A DNA stretch of 64,000 nt, from positions 682,001 through 746,000 of the forward strand of contig NZ_CP088953.1 of assembly GCF_021165935.1 (NCBI RefSeq), given 5' to 3'. A program made the position numbers and the translations under genes. This document shows, in pieces, positions 8,926 through 16,938 of this stretch. Position 1 is the stretch's first letter. Every line of letters starts with the position of its first letter. This DNA is from Microbulbifer elongatus. Its GTDB lineage: Bacteria; Pseudomonadota; Gammaproteobacteria; Pseudomonadales; Cellvibrionaceae. The notes below the pieces were generated by a model that ran no database searches, was not told where the DNA came from, and saw nothing but the letters and a program-made list of their open reading frames with translations.

Positions 8926-9585
8926 ATGTCCGACCATTACCACCTGATTCAACAGTGCATTGAGCGCGCCGTGGCGGCAGAGCAGGCCCGCAGTCGCTTT
9001 CGTCGCTCACTGCACGACACCCTGCCGAACCTGCATCGCAGCATCCATCTGCCACAGCGGGATGCACCGCTGCACATTACCTGCTTTGTTATCCGCTATA
9101 TCCAGGTGATTCCATCCTGGCTTGCGCGCCTCGAACACCTGTGTGATGCCGGGGGCCTGGACTTCCACCCGGTACGGGACCTGATCCTGCACAGTTTCAG
9201 TGAGATACCCGAGCGCCAGCCGCAAGAGCACGGGCTCGGCTCGATACTGGATGAGGCCTACCTGACCCATCGCATCATGGAGGAAATCAACGACACACTA
9301 CAGCCGGTGTGTGGCACACCGCTGCTGCCGATGGATCCGATGGTGGCCAATCTGGTGGTACGGGAATTACTGGGGGAAACGCTGGCCTGCCAGCTGGACG
9401 ATCTGGCGGAGGTGCTGCTGCAGCGCTTCGAGCCGGCGGAACTGGACCCCGCGCGGCTGGTTTCCATGATTCTGTACAAACAGCGTTTTGAAGATGTACC
9501 CGGGGAGTGGCCAGACTTTGCCCACCACATGCAGATCGAGTTGCGCACCCCTACCCTGAACCGGCAAATCGATCTCTCGCACTAA
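8926..9585 (+). CDS. Conserved hypothetical protein, cytoplasmic
   Basis: A 219-aa protein with no membrane segment or signal peptide. It is acidic overall and rich in predicted helices. The N-terminal part is basic and heptad-like (IERAVAAEQARSRFRRSLH), then follows a central stretch with GLGSILDEAYLTHRIMEEIND and PMDPMVANLVVRELLGE. I believe similar proteins occur as hypotheticals in Pseudomonas-type gammaproteobacteria, but I cannot name a family or activity. The codon usage looks like that of its neighbours. It converges with the gene at 9629. Confidence 0.75.
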   Translation: MSDHYHLIQQCIERAVAAEQARSRFRRSLHDTLPNLHRSIHLPQRDAPLHITCFVIRYIQVIPSWLARLEHLCDAGGLDFHPVRDLILHSFSEIPERQPQEHGLGSILDEAYLTHRIMEEINDTLQPVCGTPLLPMDPMVANLVVRELLGETLACQLDDLAEVLLQRFEPAELDPARLVSMILYKQRFEDVPGEWPDFAHHMQIELRTPTLNRQIDLSH

Positions 9586-9628
9586 CTCCGCTGGTTGCCG
9601 TAGCGGGCGGCAAAAGTAATCTATACGA

Positions 9629-10435
9629 TTACTGCTCGACGATCTGGCGCCAGTTGGCAAAAAAGTCGGCCTCGCCATGCAGCAGTGACCGATTCAGCTC
9701 ATCCGCCTTGCGATGCACCTTTTTATTGTAGAAAAACAGGCTGCCACCACGCAGGGTAAAGCCTTTGGGGTTGTCGGTAAGTAACTGGTAAAACGCTTCC
9801 TGCCGCTCGAGATACTGCAGAACGCGGCGCTTGCTGAAACGCCCCTTGCGATATTTCTGAAAAATAAATTCCTGCAACTGCTGGTCGGTCAGCGCGCGTG
9901 CTTCTGCAGATATCCGGCTGACGTCCAGCAGCCTTTTAATGTCTGCCTGCAGGTCATCGAGATAGCGGTCTGCCGCTTCTGCGGCCACTTTGGATCGGTA
10001 GATGGCTTTCTTACGCCGCTCCTGAAAGGGCTCGCTTTTTGCCGTCTCGAGCTCCCACAGCTCCTTTTTGGCCATTTCTGCCAGTGCGCGAAAAATTGTC
10101 TTGTGCTGGCGGTTACTGTTTACCGTCAAACGATCGCAGACTTCCAGAGCACCCTGCCAATCGGCGTAGGGCTTTCCCTCGTACACCGCAGCCGGTAACG
10201 CCGCTACCCGCTGCTGCAAACGTTCGGTTTCATGCGCCAGCATTTTCGGTTGTTTGCGCCAGTCATTGGCCTGCAGCGCGTAGAGAGAAAGCAGCCCCTG
10301 ATTGACACAACGGGTGATGAGGTGGGCGGTTGTCGCCTGCTGCTGCTCGCGCACCTTGCGATAGTGATCCAGACCATAGAGGCCGGTGATGACGAGAACG
10401 ATCACCAAGGCGATCAGTGGGTAAATTTTTTTCAA
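9629..10435 (-). CDS. Hypothetical single-pass membrane protein with helical periplasmic domain
   Basis: The 268-aa protein begins with a membrane helix or uncleaved signal anchor (IYPLIALVIVLVITGLYGL, about residues 4-22) and is otherwise strongly charged and helical, with Arg/Lys/Glu-rich heptads through residues 25-230. No catalytic motif is evident and I do not recognise the family. It starts 30 bp downstream of yheV in the same direction, so it may be a distal member of a prlC-yheV transcript. A structural or scaffolding role at the inner membrane is possible, but this is only suggested by the shape. Confidence 0.7.
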   Translation of the reverse strand: MKKIYPLIALVIVLVITGLYGLDHYRKVREQQQATTAHLITRCVNQGLLSLYALQANDWRKQPKMLAHETERLQQRVAALPAAVYEGKPYADWQGALEVCDRLTVNSNRQHKTIFRALAEMAKKELWELETAKSEPFQERRKKAIYRSKVAAEAADRYLDDLQADIKRLLDVSRISAEARALTDQQLQEFIFQKYRKGRFSKRRVLQYLERQEAFYQLLTDNPKGFTLRGGSLFFYNKKVHRKADELNRSLLHGEADFFANWRQIVEQ

Positions 10436-10465
10436 GAGCCTGGCTACTGAGAAATGTTGCGTGGA

Positions 10466-10726
10466 TTACTTTTTATCGCTCGGCGGCAGCAAAATTTTTA
10501 CGGCCGTCTCTTCCACTTCCCTGTCGGCAGTCTGATTCACACGGGTATCCAGTTCCCGCGGCGCAGCCTGCAAACGGATTTCATCTTTGAAACCGCAGGC
10601 CACACATTCACGATAATTCTTGTCACCCAGCCTGTAGTTGACGATTTTATCCATCTCACTACAGCGCGGGCACACAGCGCCGGCAATAAACCGGCGCTTT
10701 ACGGGCTTGTCAAATTCGTCGCTCAA
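10466..10726 (-). CDS. yheV: YheV-family zinc-ribbon protein (DUF2387)
   Basis: A small 86-aa protein with two CxxC knuckles (VCPRCSEMDK and ECVACGFKDE, about residues 18-45) forming a likely zinc ribbon, followed by an acidic disordered tail. The DUF2387/YheV family is nearly always linked to prlC, as here (22 bp after the prlC stop, same strand). Its role is unknown; a metal-binding or RNA-associated adaptor has been assumed only from the fold. Confidence 0.9.
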   Translation of the reverse strand: MSDEFDKPVKRRFIAGAVCPRCSEMDKIVNYRLGDKNYRECVACGFKDEIRLQAAPRELDTRVNQTADREVEETAVKILLPPSDKK

Positions 10727-10748
10727 AAGTTACCTCTTTTTACCTCGT

Positions 10749-12797
10749 TCACTCGATTCCCGAGTGGCGTAACAGCGCATCGATAGTGGGCGCGCGCCCG
10801 CGAAATTCTGCGAACAGGTCCTGCGCATCCCGGCTGCCTCCCTGCTCCAGCACCGTGGTTAGAAACTTATTGCCGGTGGCCGGATCAAAAATCCCGGTTT
10901 CCTCAAACAGGGAAAACGCATCCGCGCTCAGCACTTCCGCCCATTTGTAGCTGTAATAGCCCGCCGCATAGCCACCAGCGAAAATATGGCTGAAACTGTT
11001 CTGGAAGCGGTTGTCCGGAGACACCGGTACCACCGACACTCTCGCCCGCACCTCATTGATCAGCCGTTGAATCTCATCGGCGTTGGCGCCTTCCGGGCGC
11101 GAGTGCAGCAGGAAGTCGAACAGGGCAAATTCCAGCTGACGCACCGTGAACATGGCGGACTGGAAGTTCTTCGCGGCGAGCATTTTATCCAATAATGCCT
11201 GCGGCAGGGGTTCCCCTGTCTCAAAATGCCCGGAAATCATCGCCAGCGCCGCCGGCTCCCAGCACCAGTTCTCCAGAAACTGGCTGGGCAGCTCCACCGC
11301 GTCCCAGGCCACCCCGTTGATCCCGGATACCGCCGCCACATCCACCTGGGTGAGCATATGGTGCAGGCCGTGGCCAAATTCGTGGAACAGGGTGGTGACC
11401 TCGTAGTGGGTCAGCAGCGCCGGCTTATCTTTGGATGGGCTAGAAAAATTGCACACCAGATAGGCCACCGGCAGCTGCAGGCCCGCCAATGTCTGGCGGC
11501 GCACCCGCGCGTCGTCCATCCACGCGCCGCCGCGCTTTTTCTCGCGGGCATAGGGGTCGAGATAGAAGCCGGCGATGGGCTCACCGCCGCGCTTCAGCCA
11601 GTAGAAATGCACATCTTCGTGGTAGCTGGGCACGCTGTCATCGCGCTCCGCCACCACCCCAAACAGCTTTTCCGCCACTGCAAACAGGCCGCACAGCACC
11701 TTCGGATAGGGGAAATACGGGCGCAGGTCTTCCTGGCTGACGGCATAGCAGGATTGCTTGAGCTTCTCTGCCGCCCAGGCCACGTCCCAGGGCTGCAGTT
11801 TGTCGAGGCCCAGTTCATCGGCCGCAAACGCCTGCAGCTCCGTGAACTCCTTCACCGCGGCGGGTTTGGCGCGCTTGGCCAGATCCCACAGGAAAGTCTC
11901 CACCTCTTCGGTAGAGCCCGCCATCTTGCTCGCCAGGGAGCGCTCCGCATAATTGGCCATACCCAGCAGGTGCGCCTGCTCGGCACGCAGGGACAGGATC
12001 TCCGCCATCACATTGGCGTTATCGAACTCACCCGCATTGGGGCCCACATCCGACGCGCGGGTGATAAATCCGCAGTGCATCTTGTGGCGCAGCTCGCGGT
12101 TCTCTGCGTGGGTCATCACTGCCAGAAAGCAGGGGCCATCCAGCGTCAGTCGCCAGCCCTGTTCGCCCTTTGATTCCGCCAGTGCCTTCGCCGAGGCCAG
12201 CGCGGATTCGGGGATACCCGCCAGCTCGGCCTCGTCGGCGACTGTCAGGCTCCAGGCGTTGGTGGCATCCAGCACGTTGTTGGCAAACTTGCTCTTGAGC
12301 TCCGCCAGCCGCTTGCTGATGGCAGCGTAGCGCTCGCGCTTTTCGCCCTCCAGCGCCACACCGCCGAGATGCATATCCCGCAGGCCGTGACGCACCGCCT
12401 GTTGGCGCGCCTGTGGCCAGTTGGCGAAATCCGGGGACTTAGCCAGGGCGCGGTATACCGCGTACAGCTCCGGGTTCTGCCCCAGCTCGGTCCAGTACTC
12501 GGTCACCTGCGCCAGGCACGCCTCGTAGGGCGCGCGCCAGTCGCCGCTCAGTACACTGTTGAGGTGCGACACCGGTGAGAATGCCTTGCTCAAGGCGTCC
12601 TGAGCCTCCTCCAGGGGCGCCATGGTTTGATCCCAGTTCGGCTCAGAACCGGCATTATGCAGGCAGGCTTGCAGCTGTTCGCGGCAGTTGGCGATCAGTT
12701 CCGCGATGGCAGGCTCGGCGTGCTCGGGTTTCACGGTATCGAACGGCGGCAGCACCGGATCGGTCAGCAGCGGGTTGGTGGAGGCAGAGTCAGACAT
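10749..12797 (-). CDS. prlC: Oligopeptidase A (M3 metallopeptidase)
   Basis: Cytoplasmic zinc peptidase that degrades signal peptides and other oligopeptides. The 682-aa protein carries the HExxH zinc motif in TTLFHEFGHGLHHML (about residues 452-466) and the downstream third ligand region ELPSQFLENW. Length matches E. coli OpdA (680 aa). I place the start at the ATG at 12795-12797 (MSDSAST), because AAGGAA lies 5 nt upstream; an upstream frame extension of 10 residues has no such signal. It heads the prlC-yheV pair and is divergent from the gamma carbonic anhydrase homologue. Confidence 0.95.
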   Translation of the reverse strand: MSDSASTNPLLTDPVLPPFDTVKPEHAEPAIAELIANCREQLQACLHNAGSEPNWDQTMAPLEEAQDALSKAFSPVSHLNSVLSGDWRAPYEACLAQVTEYWTELGQNPELYAVYRALAKSPDFANWPQARQQAVRHGLRDMHLGGVALEGEKRERYAAISKRLAELKSKFANNVLDATNAWSLTVADEAELAGIPESALASAKALAESKGEQGWRLTLDGPCFLAVMTHAENRELRHKMHCGFITRASDVGPNAGEFDNANVMAEILSLRAEQAHLLGMANYAERSLASKMAGSTEEVETFLWDLAKRAKPAAVKEFTELQAFAADELGLDKLQPWDVAWAAEKLKQSCYAVSQEDLRPYFPYPKVLCGLFAVAEKLFGVVAERDDSVPSYHEDVHFYWLKRGGEPIAGFYLDPYAREKKRGGAWMDDARVRRQTLAGLQLPVAYLVCNFSSPSKDKPALLTHYEVTTLFHEFGHGLHHMLTQVDVAAVSGINGVAWDAVELPSQFLENWCWEPAALAMISGHFETGEPLPQALLDKMLAAKNFQSAMFTVRQLEFALFDFLLHSRPEGANADEIQRLINEVRARVSVVPVSPDNRFQNSFSHIFAGGYAAGYYSYKWAEVLSADAFSLFEETGIFDPATGNKFLTTVLEQGGSRDAQDLFAEFRGRAPTIDALLRHSGIE

Positions 12798-12946
12798 CGG
12801 AATTCCTTGTCGCGGGGCAACCGGCAACGGGGCACAGATCGCGGGGACGGGTTAACATATGCCGAGTATTCTAGTGGATAGCAGGAACACCTTGCACCAC
12901 AGCACCTTGCGTACTTACACCTTGCACGAATAGCCGGAGATCAGCC

Positions 12947-13495
12947 TTGTCCAACGTCGAGTCCACCGAACACACCCTGCGCGAACACCGCGGCCACCGC
13001 CCCAGGCTTGGCGAGCGGGTATTTATCGACCCCCAGTGCACGGTAATAGGCGACGTTGAGCTGGGCGACGACTGCTCCGTTTGGCCGATGACCGTGATCC
13101 GCGGCGACATGCACCGGGTGCGCATCGGTGCCCGCACCAGCGTGCAGGATGGTTCGGTACTGCATATCACCCACGCCAGCGACTTCAACCAGGGCGGCTG
13201 GCCACTCACCATCGGCGAGGACGTCACCATCGGCCACAAGGCCTGCCTGCACGGCTGCACCGTGGGCAATCGGGTGCTGATCGGGATTGGCGCCATCGTG
13301 CTGGACGGCGCGGTGATCGAAGACGAGGTGGTGCTGGCCGCCGGCGCCCTGGTGCCGCCGGGGAAGCGGCTGGAAAGCGGCTACCTCTATGTGGGTTCAC
13401 CGGCGAAACAGGCGCGGCCGCTGACCGAGAAAGAAAAGTCTTTCTTTACCTATACCGCCGGTAACTACGTAAAACTCAAAGATGAGTACCTTTAA
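12947..13495 (+). CDS. Gamma-class carbonic anhydrase family protein (YrdA-like)
   Basis: A 182-aa left-handed beta-helix protein built from hexapeptide repeats (IGDVELGDDCSVWPMTVIRGD onward). The metal-site histidines of the family are in place: RGDMHRVRIG, HITHASDF and IGHKACLHGC. The C-terminal part is the usual helical cap. YrdA-type members bind zinc, but enzymatic carbonic anhydrase activity is often weak or undemonstrated. The start is a TTG at 12947-12949 with GGAGA ending 6 nt upstream; no in-frame ATG precedes the conserved repeats, so the TTG is well supported. Confidence 0.93.
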   Translation: MSNVESTEHTLREHRGHRPRLGERVFIDPQCTVIGDVELGDDCSVWPMTVIRGDMHRVRIGARTSVQDGSVLHITHASDFNQGGWPLTIGEDVTIGHKACLHGCTVGNRVLIGIGAIVLDGAVIEDEVVLAAGALVPPGKRLESGYLYVGSPAKQARPLTEKEKSFFTYTAGNYVKLKDEYL

Positions 13496-13563
13496 TAGGA
13501 TAACTCAGACTTTAAACTGTTATCCATTTCGACTTCATTCGAGAAAGAAATTCGCATACTTCC

Positions 13564-13746
13564 CCGGCTGGCCAGCTGTTCGGTTTCGGCATGGATGAAC
13601 TGGTAAGGCTGACCGACACGGCGGCCAAGCGGGGGCCGACCTCGGCGCTACAGCGCCAGATCGAGCAGATCAGCCGGATGCCGAGGAACCGGCAGAAGAT
13701 GATTGCGGAGGTGCTGGAGGCGCTGATCAAGCAGCAGTCGGCTTGA
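13564..13746 (+). pseudogene. 3' remnant of an XRE-type helix-turn-helix regulator
   Basis: The last 60 codons of an open frame encode GQLFGFGMDELVRLTD, a basic linker and QRQIEQISRMPRNRQKMIAE, then a helical end at a TGA at 13744-13746. This resembles the C-terminal oligomerisation segment of XRE-family repressors. No helix-turn-helix domain and no start with a ribosome site lies upstream; the sequence between 13496 and 13563 does not continue the family. I call it the stump of a regulator cut at the edge of the RHS island. A free-standing small protein is an alternative. Confidence 0.5.
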
Positions 13747-13753
13747 TCAAACG

Positions 13754-13788
13754 ACAAAGCCCCGCCGGGATCACCAGCGGGGCTTTGT
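13754..13788 (+). terminator. Stable hairpin terminator
   Basis: ACAAAGCCCCGC at 13754-13765 pairs perfectly with GCGGGGCTTTGT at 13777-13788 (12-bp stem, 11-nt loop). The T-containing arms make it usable in both directions. It lies between the regulator remnant and the RHS island and would stop transcription coming from either side. Confidence 0.75.
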
Positions 13789-13794
13789 GTGAGA

Positions 13795-13804
13795 GTCCAG
13801 AAAC
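13795..13804. repeat. 10-bp direct repeat at the outer edge of the orphan RHS module (copy 1)
   Basis: GTCCAGAAAC occurs here, just outside imm2, and again at 16915-16924, 7 bp outside the end of the duplicated RHS core. The two copies bracket the whole orphan tip plus immunity module. Confidence 0.5.
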
Positions 13805-13814
13805 GGCCGCAAAT

Positions 13815-14120
13815 CTAATGGGCGATTTCTTTTCCTTGATTTTTAATTTTAATGCTCGCGTAATGAGTCATTATTAGGTAAATAATTACCTGGATAACAA
13901 TACTGACCACCAGCGCAAACACCAAACCAAAGACAGGGATCAATAAAATAAAAATTGGAATGTAAAGAGCCAGCGCAAACGATATTAACCATCTCCACAA
14001 ACTAGACATTACTAGCCGACTTTTACAGGCCGAGCAAACCTTTACTGCCCCCCAGTTCAACGCTCTCTTATCCTTTAGGCTCAAAGTTTTCTCCGAGCAA
14101 TTCGGGCACTCATACCGCAT
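13815..14120 (-). CDS. Candidate immunity protein of the orphan RHS tip (zinc knuckles plus membrane helices)
   Basis: A 101-aa protein with CPNC and CSAC knuckles (about residues 5-35) followed by two hydrophobic helices (about 42-62 and 64-88) and a short basic tail. Its ATG at 14118-14120 overlaps the stop of the orphan RHS frame as TAATG, with GGGAGG 6 nt upstream, so translation is coupled to the toxin tip. Position directly 3' of an RHS tip is the standard place for the cognate immunity gene. A membrane-embedded immunity protein hints that the toxin acts at the inner membrane. I recognise no named immunity family, so the role is inferred from position. Confidence 0.6.
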   Translation of the reverse strand: MRYECPNCSEKTLSLKDKRALNWGAVKVCSACKSRLVMSSLWRWLISFALALYIPIFILLIPVFGLVFALVVSIVIQVIIYLIMTHYASIKIKNQGKEIAH

Positions 14121-16756
14121 TATGGGCCTCCCGTTCCTGATACCGCTCCAGACAAAATTGAATGGGCATCTCTTACCCCACTGTCATAAACATTCAACGC
14201 TCGACCAAACGTCGCCACTCCAAACATCCCTGCACCAATTCCAATACCATACTTTCCAAGCCGTCGTGTTAAAAGGCCGGTAGCAAGGAGCTGGACACCC
14301 TGCCTACCAGCAAAGTAGGCCTTGTTATTGGAAATGGCTTGCGCAATTTCGCTATGTACTGCGCTTCTAAAAGAGCTCATCTGCCCATCAATTTCTAATT
14401 GCGGGTTACGGTAGTAGAGGTACGCCGCAGCAGTAATTGCAGCATCTGCTTGTGCTGCATATTGCTGCTCTTCAGGCCCGTATTTGCCGGAAAGGGCTTC
14501 GTAATGCCAAAGAACTCTGAATAAGTCTCCAAAGTAACCAGAGGCTCCTGCATATATGTTGCTGAGAACGCCTCCCTCTTTTGTGGCCGTAACTCCCACA
14601 CACTCGTACTCAACCCCGCAATTTTTATCCGCCTGCCCCTTCGCCTTCTCCGTATGTTTTACTTTTTCCGAACTTCCAGTTCCTGAAATAGTCCCGGAGT
14701 AGTACCCATTGCTAACATTACCCGAGTAAACAATCGATATTAAGTACGCCATGTCCTCATCCGATATATTCGGATCACCACACTCTAGTTCCCACTGCGC
14801 CCACAAGACGCCAGCGCTTTCGGCGGTGGCATTTGCGCAGATCGTATTCCCCGTAGGGTCCGTATAACTCAACGGGCTATTCAATACATAACTGTAACGA
14901 TTCCAGTTCTGGCTATACGTGGGCGCCTGTACAATCGGATCAGGGCTCAGAAAACGTCCCAATGTAGGATCAAAGACACGCCCATTCATATGGATTAGCC
15001 CGGTCCTATCCAGATGCTCATGGCCGGTGAAGCCTCGGCGGGTGCTTATGCCCTGCGCTTGGAACAATGCGTCAAGCTCTGCTTTGGTCAACTCCGCGCT
15101 CCATTCAATATTCCGGCGCGCTCCGAAGGGTTCGAATGCAGTATCGAGGATCAGATTGCCGCTTTCGTCAGTAACCTTTTCGATGGAGCCCAAGTGATCT
15201 CGATGTAAATACTCTGTAAACTCCTCTTCGCCTCCCGCGTGTCGATAGGCCGCAATGTGTAAGACATTGCTGTCCAACCGGGTCTTCTCGATACGCTCGT
15301 AGTCTGGGTCATTTGCAGGCAGTTGCTCTTCGAAATTACCAAGAATAAACGCGCGCTCTGTACGCATTAACTGCGCACCTTCATCCCACCAGCTGGTTTC
15401 ACGGTAATACCGGCTGCCGTTTGGTCCATATTGGAACCTGTCGCGCGCTGTGGGCGTGCTGCTTGATTGACTATCTGCGAGCACTATCTCTGTGGGTAAC
15501 TGCCGCGCATTCCAGGTGATCCATTTGTCGTCGCCAGATGCTGCGTCGTAACGGGTTATGGCTCCGTTCTTGTCGTAATGGAGCGTGTGAGCGACGCCAT
15601 TGATGTCTACGTTACTGACCGCGTTAGTCCCTGCATTCTGAGTCTGGCCATATTGGTAGCCCGTGACTTGAGCGTCACCCTGATGGCTGCTGGTTTTGCT
15701 GAGAATATTGCCGAGGTTGTCATACGTAGCACCAAGGGCTCGTGTAACACCATCGGCGAGCAGAATATCGCTATCAGTTAGGCGGTTCAGGCTGTCGTAG
15801 GTAAAGGTTTCTGTTTGTTGCTGAGCGCCGCTCGCATTTTTGATGAATCGACTTTCCAAAGTGCCATTGGAACGCCATCCGTAATCATTATTCTGGATAC
15901 TACCGCCACCAGTATTGATATTGGTTAAACGCCCGCTCTTTGAGTCATAGCTGCGGCTGGTGATCAACCCGTTGCCGTACACTTCCTCTTCCACCTGACC
16001 GCGAGCATTAATCTGGTTGAATGTTTTGATCGGGACTTCGTTGTGATCACGGAGTTCATGTAGGTAGCCTCGCTGGTCACTTCCATAATCGTAAGTGACT
16101 CCTGCGCCGTTAGGATAAGTGATACTTTTCAGGCGGCCGTCGCCTGTGCCGTAGTAGTCATAGTTATGCTGGTAGCTTCTGCTGAGACCAGCAGCCTGGA
16201 GTTCTGATGTAAGCCTCTGCAACTGAGATTTACCGTTGTAAGTGTAAGTTTCCTTAAATACCTCGGTGCCGCCGGTAATCACGTCATTCTGCCATAGACC
16301 ACCCTCGACATAACGCCGGCCGCCAATTAGACCAATGCCATTGGTTGGGTCGTACGTCCATTCGGATACACCATCACCATCTACCTGAAAGCGTAGGCGA
16401 CCCAGCTTATCGTAGTGATAATCAACAGCTTGACCTTTGTTGTCAGTCTGATTGATTAACTGCCCGAGGGCATTGTAAACACTTTTGACACTACCCAGAT
16501 TGGGGTCGGTGAGTTGTGTACGGTAGCCAGCGTGGTCATAAGTAAAACTGGAGACGAAATTTTCTGTATCACCAATTACAGTTACCGTTCTCAATTGGCC
16601 GCTGCCATAGTATGTGTAGTTGGTGGACACCTCTTCCGTAGCACCTTTTGCATCAACCACCTCATCCAGGTCTCCAGTCACAAGATAAAAATGCTCCCTT
16701 ACCTGGGTCTCTGCAAGAGCGCCATTTTCGTCCAGTACTCGCTCTTCGGTACGCAC
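14120..16756 (-). CDS. Orphan RHS fragment: core repeats plus alternative C-terminal toxin tip
   Basis: This frame repeats the last two thirds of the YD-repeat core of the full-length RHS gene almost exactly (14937-16908) and then carries its own tip. The core end has GRFLSPDPI, NRYSYV and the P-x4-DPTG processing site, intact. The tip of about 240 residues contains a shared segment (TEKAKGQAD...CVGVTA) and then an unrelated region with Gly- and Ala-rich hydrophobic stretches (GIGIGAGMFGVATFG). It has no signal peptide. The open frame continues upstream to about 16965 without a plausible start; ATG 16754-16756 is an internal codon of the homologous gene. It is probably silent unless recombined into the intact gene. 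Toxin activity is unknown. Confidence 0.8.
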   Translation of the reverse strand: MRTEERVLDENGALAETQVREHFYLVTGDLDEVVDAKGATEEVSTNYTYYGSGQLRTVTVIGDTENFVSSFTYDHAGYRTQLTDPNLGSVKSVYNALGQLINQTDNKGQAVDYHYDKLGRLRFQVDGDGVSEWTYDPTNGIGLIGGRRYVEGGLWQNDVITGGTEVFKETYTYNGKSQLQRLTSELQAAGLSRSYQHNYDYYGTGDGRLKSITYPNGAGVTYDYGSDQRGYLHELRDHNEVPIKTFNQINARGQVEEEVYGNGLITSRSYDSKSGRLTNINTGGGSIQNNDYGWRSNGTLESRFIKNASGAQQQTETFTYDSLNRLTDSDILLADGVTRALGATYDNLGNILSKTSSHQGDAQVTGYQYGQTQNAGTNAVSNVDINGVAHTLHYDKNGAITRYDAASGDDKWITWNARQLPTEIVLADSQSSSTPTARDRFQYGPNGSRYYRETSWWDEGAQLMRTERAFILGNFEEQLPANDPDYERIEKTRLDSNVLHIAAYRHAGGEEEFTEYLHRDHLGSIEKVTDESGNLILDTAFEPFGARRNIEWSAELTKAELDALFQAQGISTRRGFTGHEHLDRTGLIHMNGRVFDPTLGRFLSPDPIVQAPTYSQNWNRYSYVLNSPLSYTDPTGNTICANATAESAGVLWAQWELECGDPNISDEDMAYLISIVYSGNVSNGYYSGTISGTGSSEKVKHTEKAKGQADKNCGVEYECVGVTATKEGGVLSNIYAGASGYFGDLFRVLWHYEALSGKYGPEEQQYAAQADAAITAAAYLYYRNPQLEIDGQMSSFRSAVHSEIAQAISNNKAYFAGRQGVQLLATGLLTRRLGKYGIGIGAGMFGVATFGRALNVYDSGVRDAHSILSGAVSGTGGP
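14585..14655 (-). repeat. Second shared segment inside the orphan toxin tip
   Basis: These 71 bp match 17820-17890 in the main tip at 68 positions, while the flanking sequence on both sides is unrelated. In protein they encode TEKAKGQAD(K/R)NCGVEYECVGVTA, located after the DPTG site and before the variable toxin end. Confidence 0.85.
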
Positions 16757-16908
16757 TTTAACGCGTCCGCTTTCTACCGAGTAGGCAGTAGTAACACTGG
16801 CACCTTGCGGTGTGGTGAGGGCTCTTACGCGATCTCGGTTATCAAACGTATCGATCTTGGTGAACGGTGGATTACTCGCCGTGCTCGGATAAGGTTCTGT
16901 TTGGTATT
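14937..16908 (-). repeat. 1972-bp duplicated RHS core, copy in the orphan
   Basis: Aligns without gaps to 18148-20119 (constant offset 3211). By eye I find one difference, T at 15563 versus C at 18774, a synonymous GGA/GGG glycine change. Homology stops abruptly at both ends: inside the SPDPIVQ codons on the tip side and at a TACCAAACAG codon run on the 5' side. Confidence 0.95.
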
Positions 16909-16914
16909 GTGGGT

Positions 16915-16924
16915 GTCCAGAAAC
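16915..16924. repeat. 10-bp direct repeat at the inner edge of the orphan RHS module (copy 2)
   Basis: Second GTCCAGAAAC copy, between the end of the duplicated core (16908) and the stop of imm1 (16939). See 13795-13804. Confidence 0.5.
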
Positions 16925-16938
16925 AGTCAGTAAACGCC

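Noticed and set aside
16754..16756. ATG taken as a true start of an independent orphan RHS gene
   Set aside because: The same codon is internal in the full-length gene, with homology continuing 152 bp upstream and no separate ribosome site required there.
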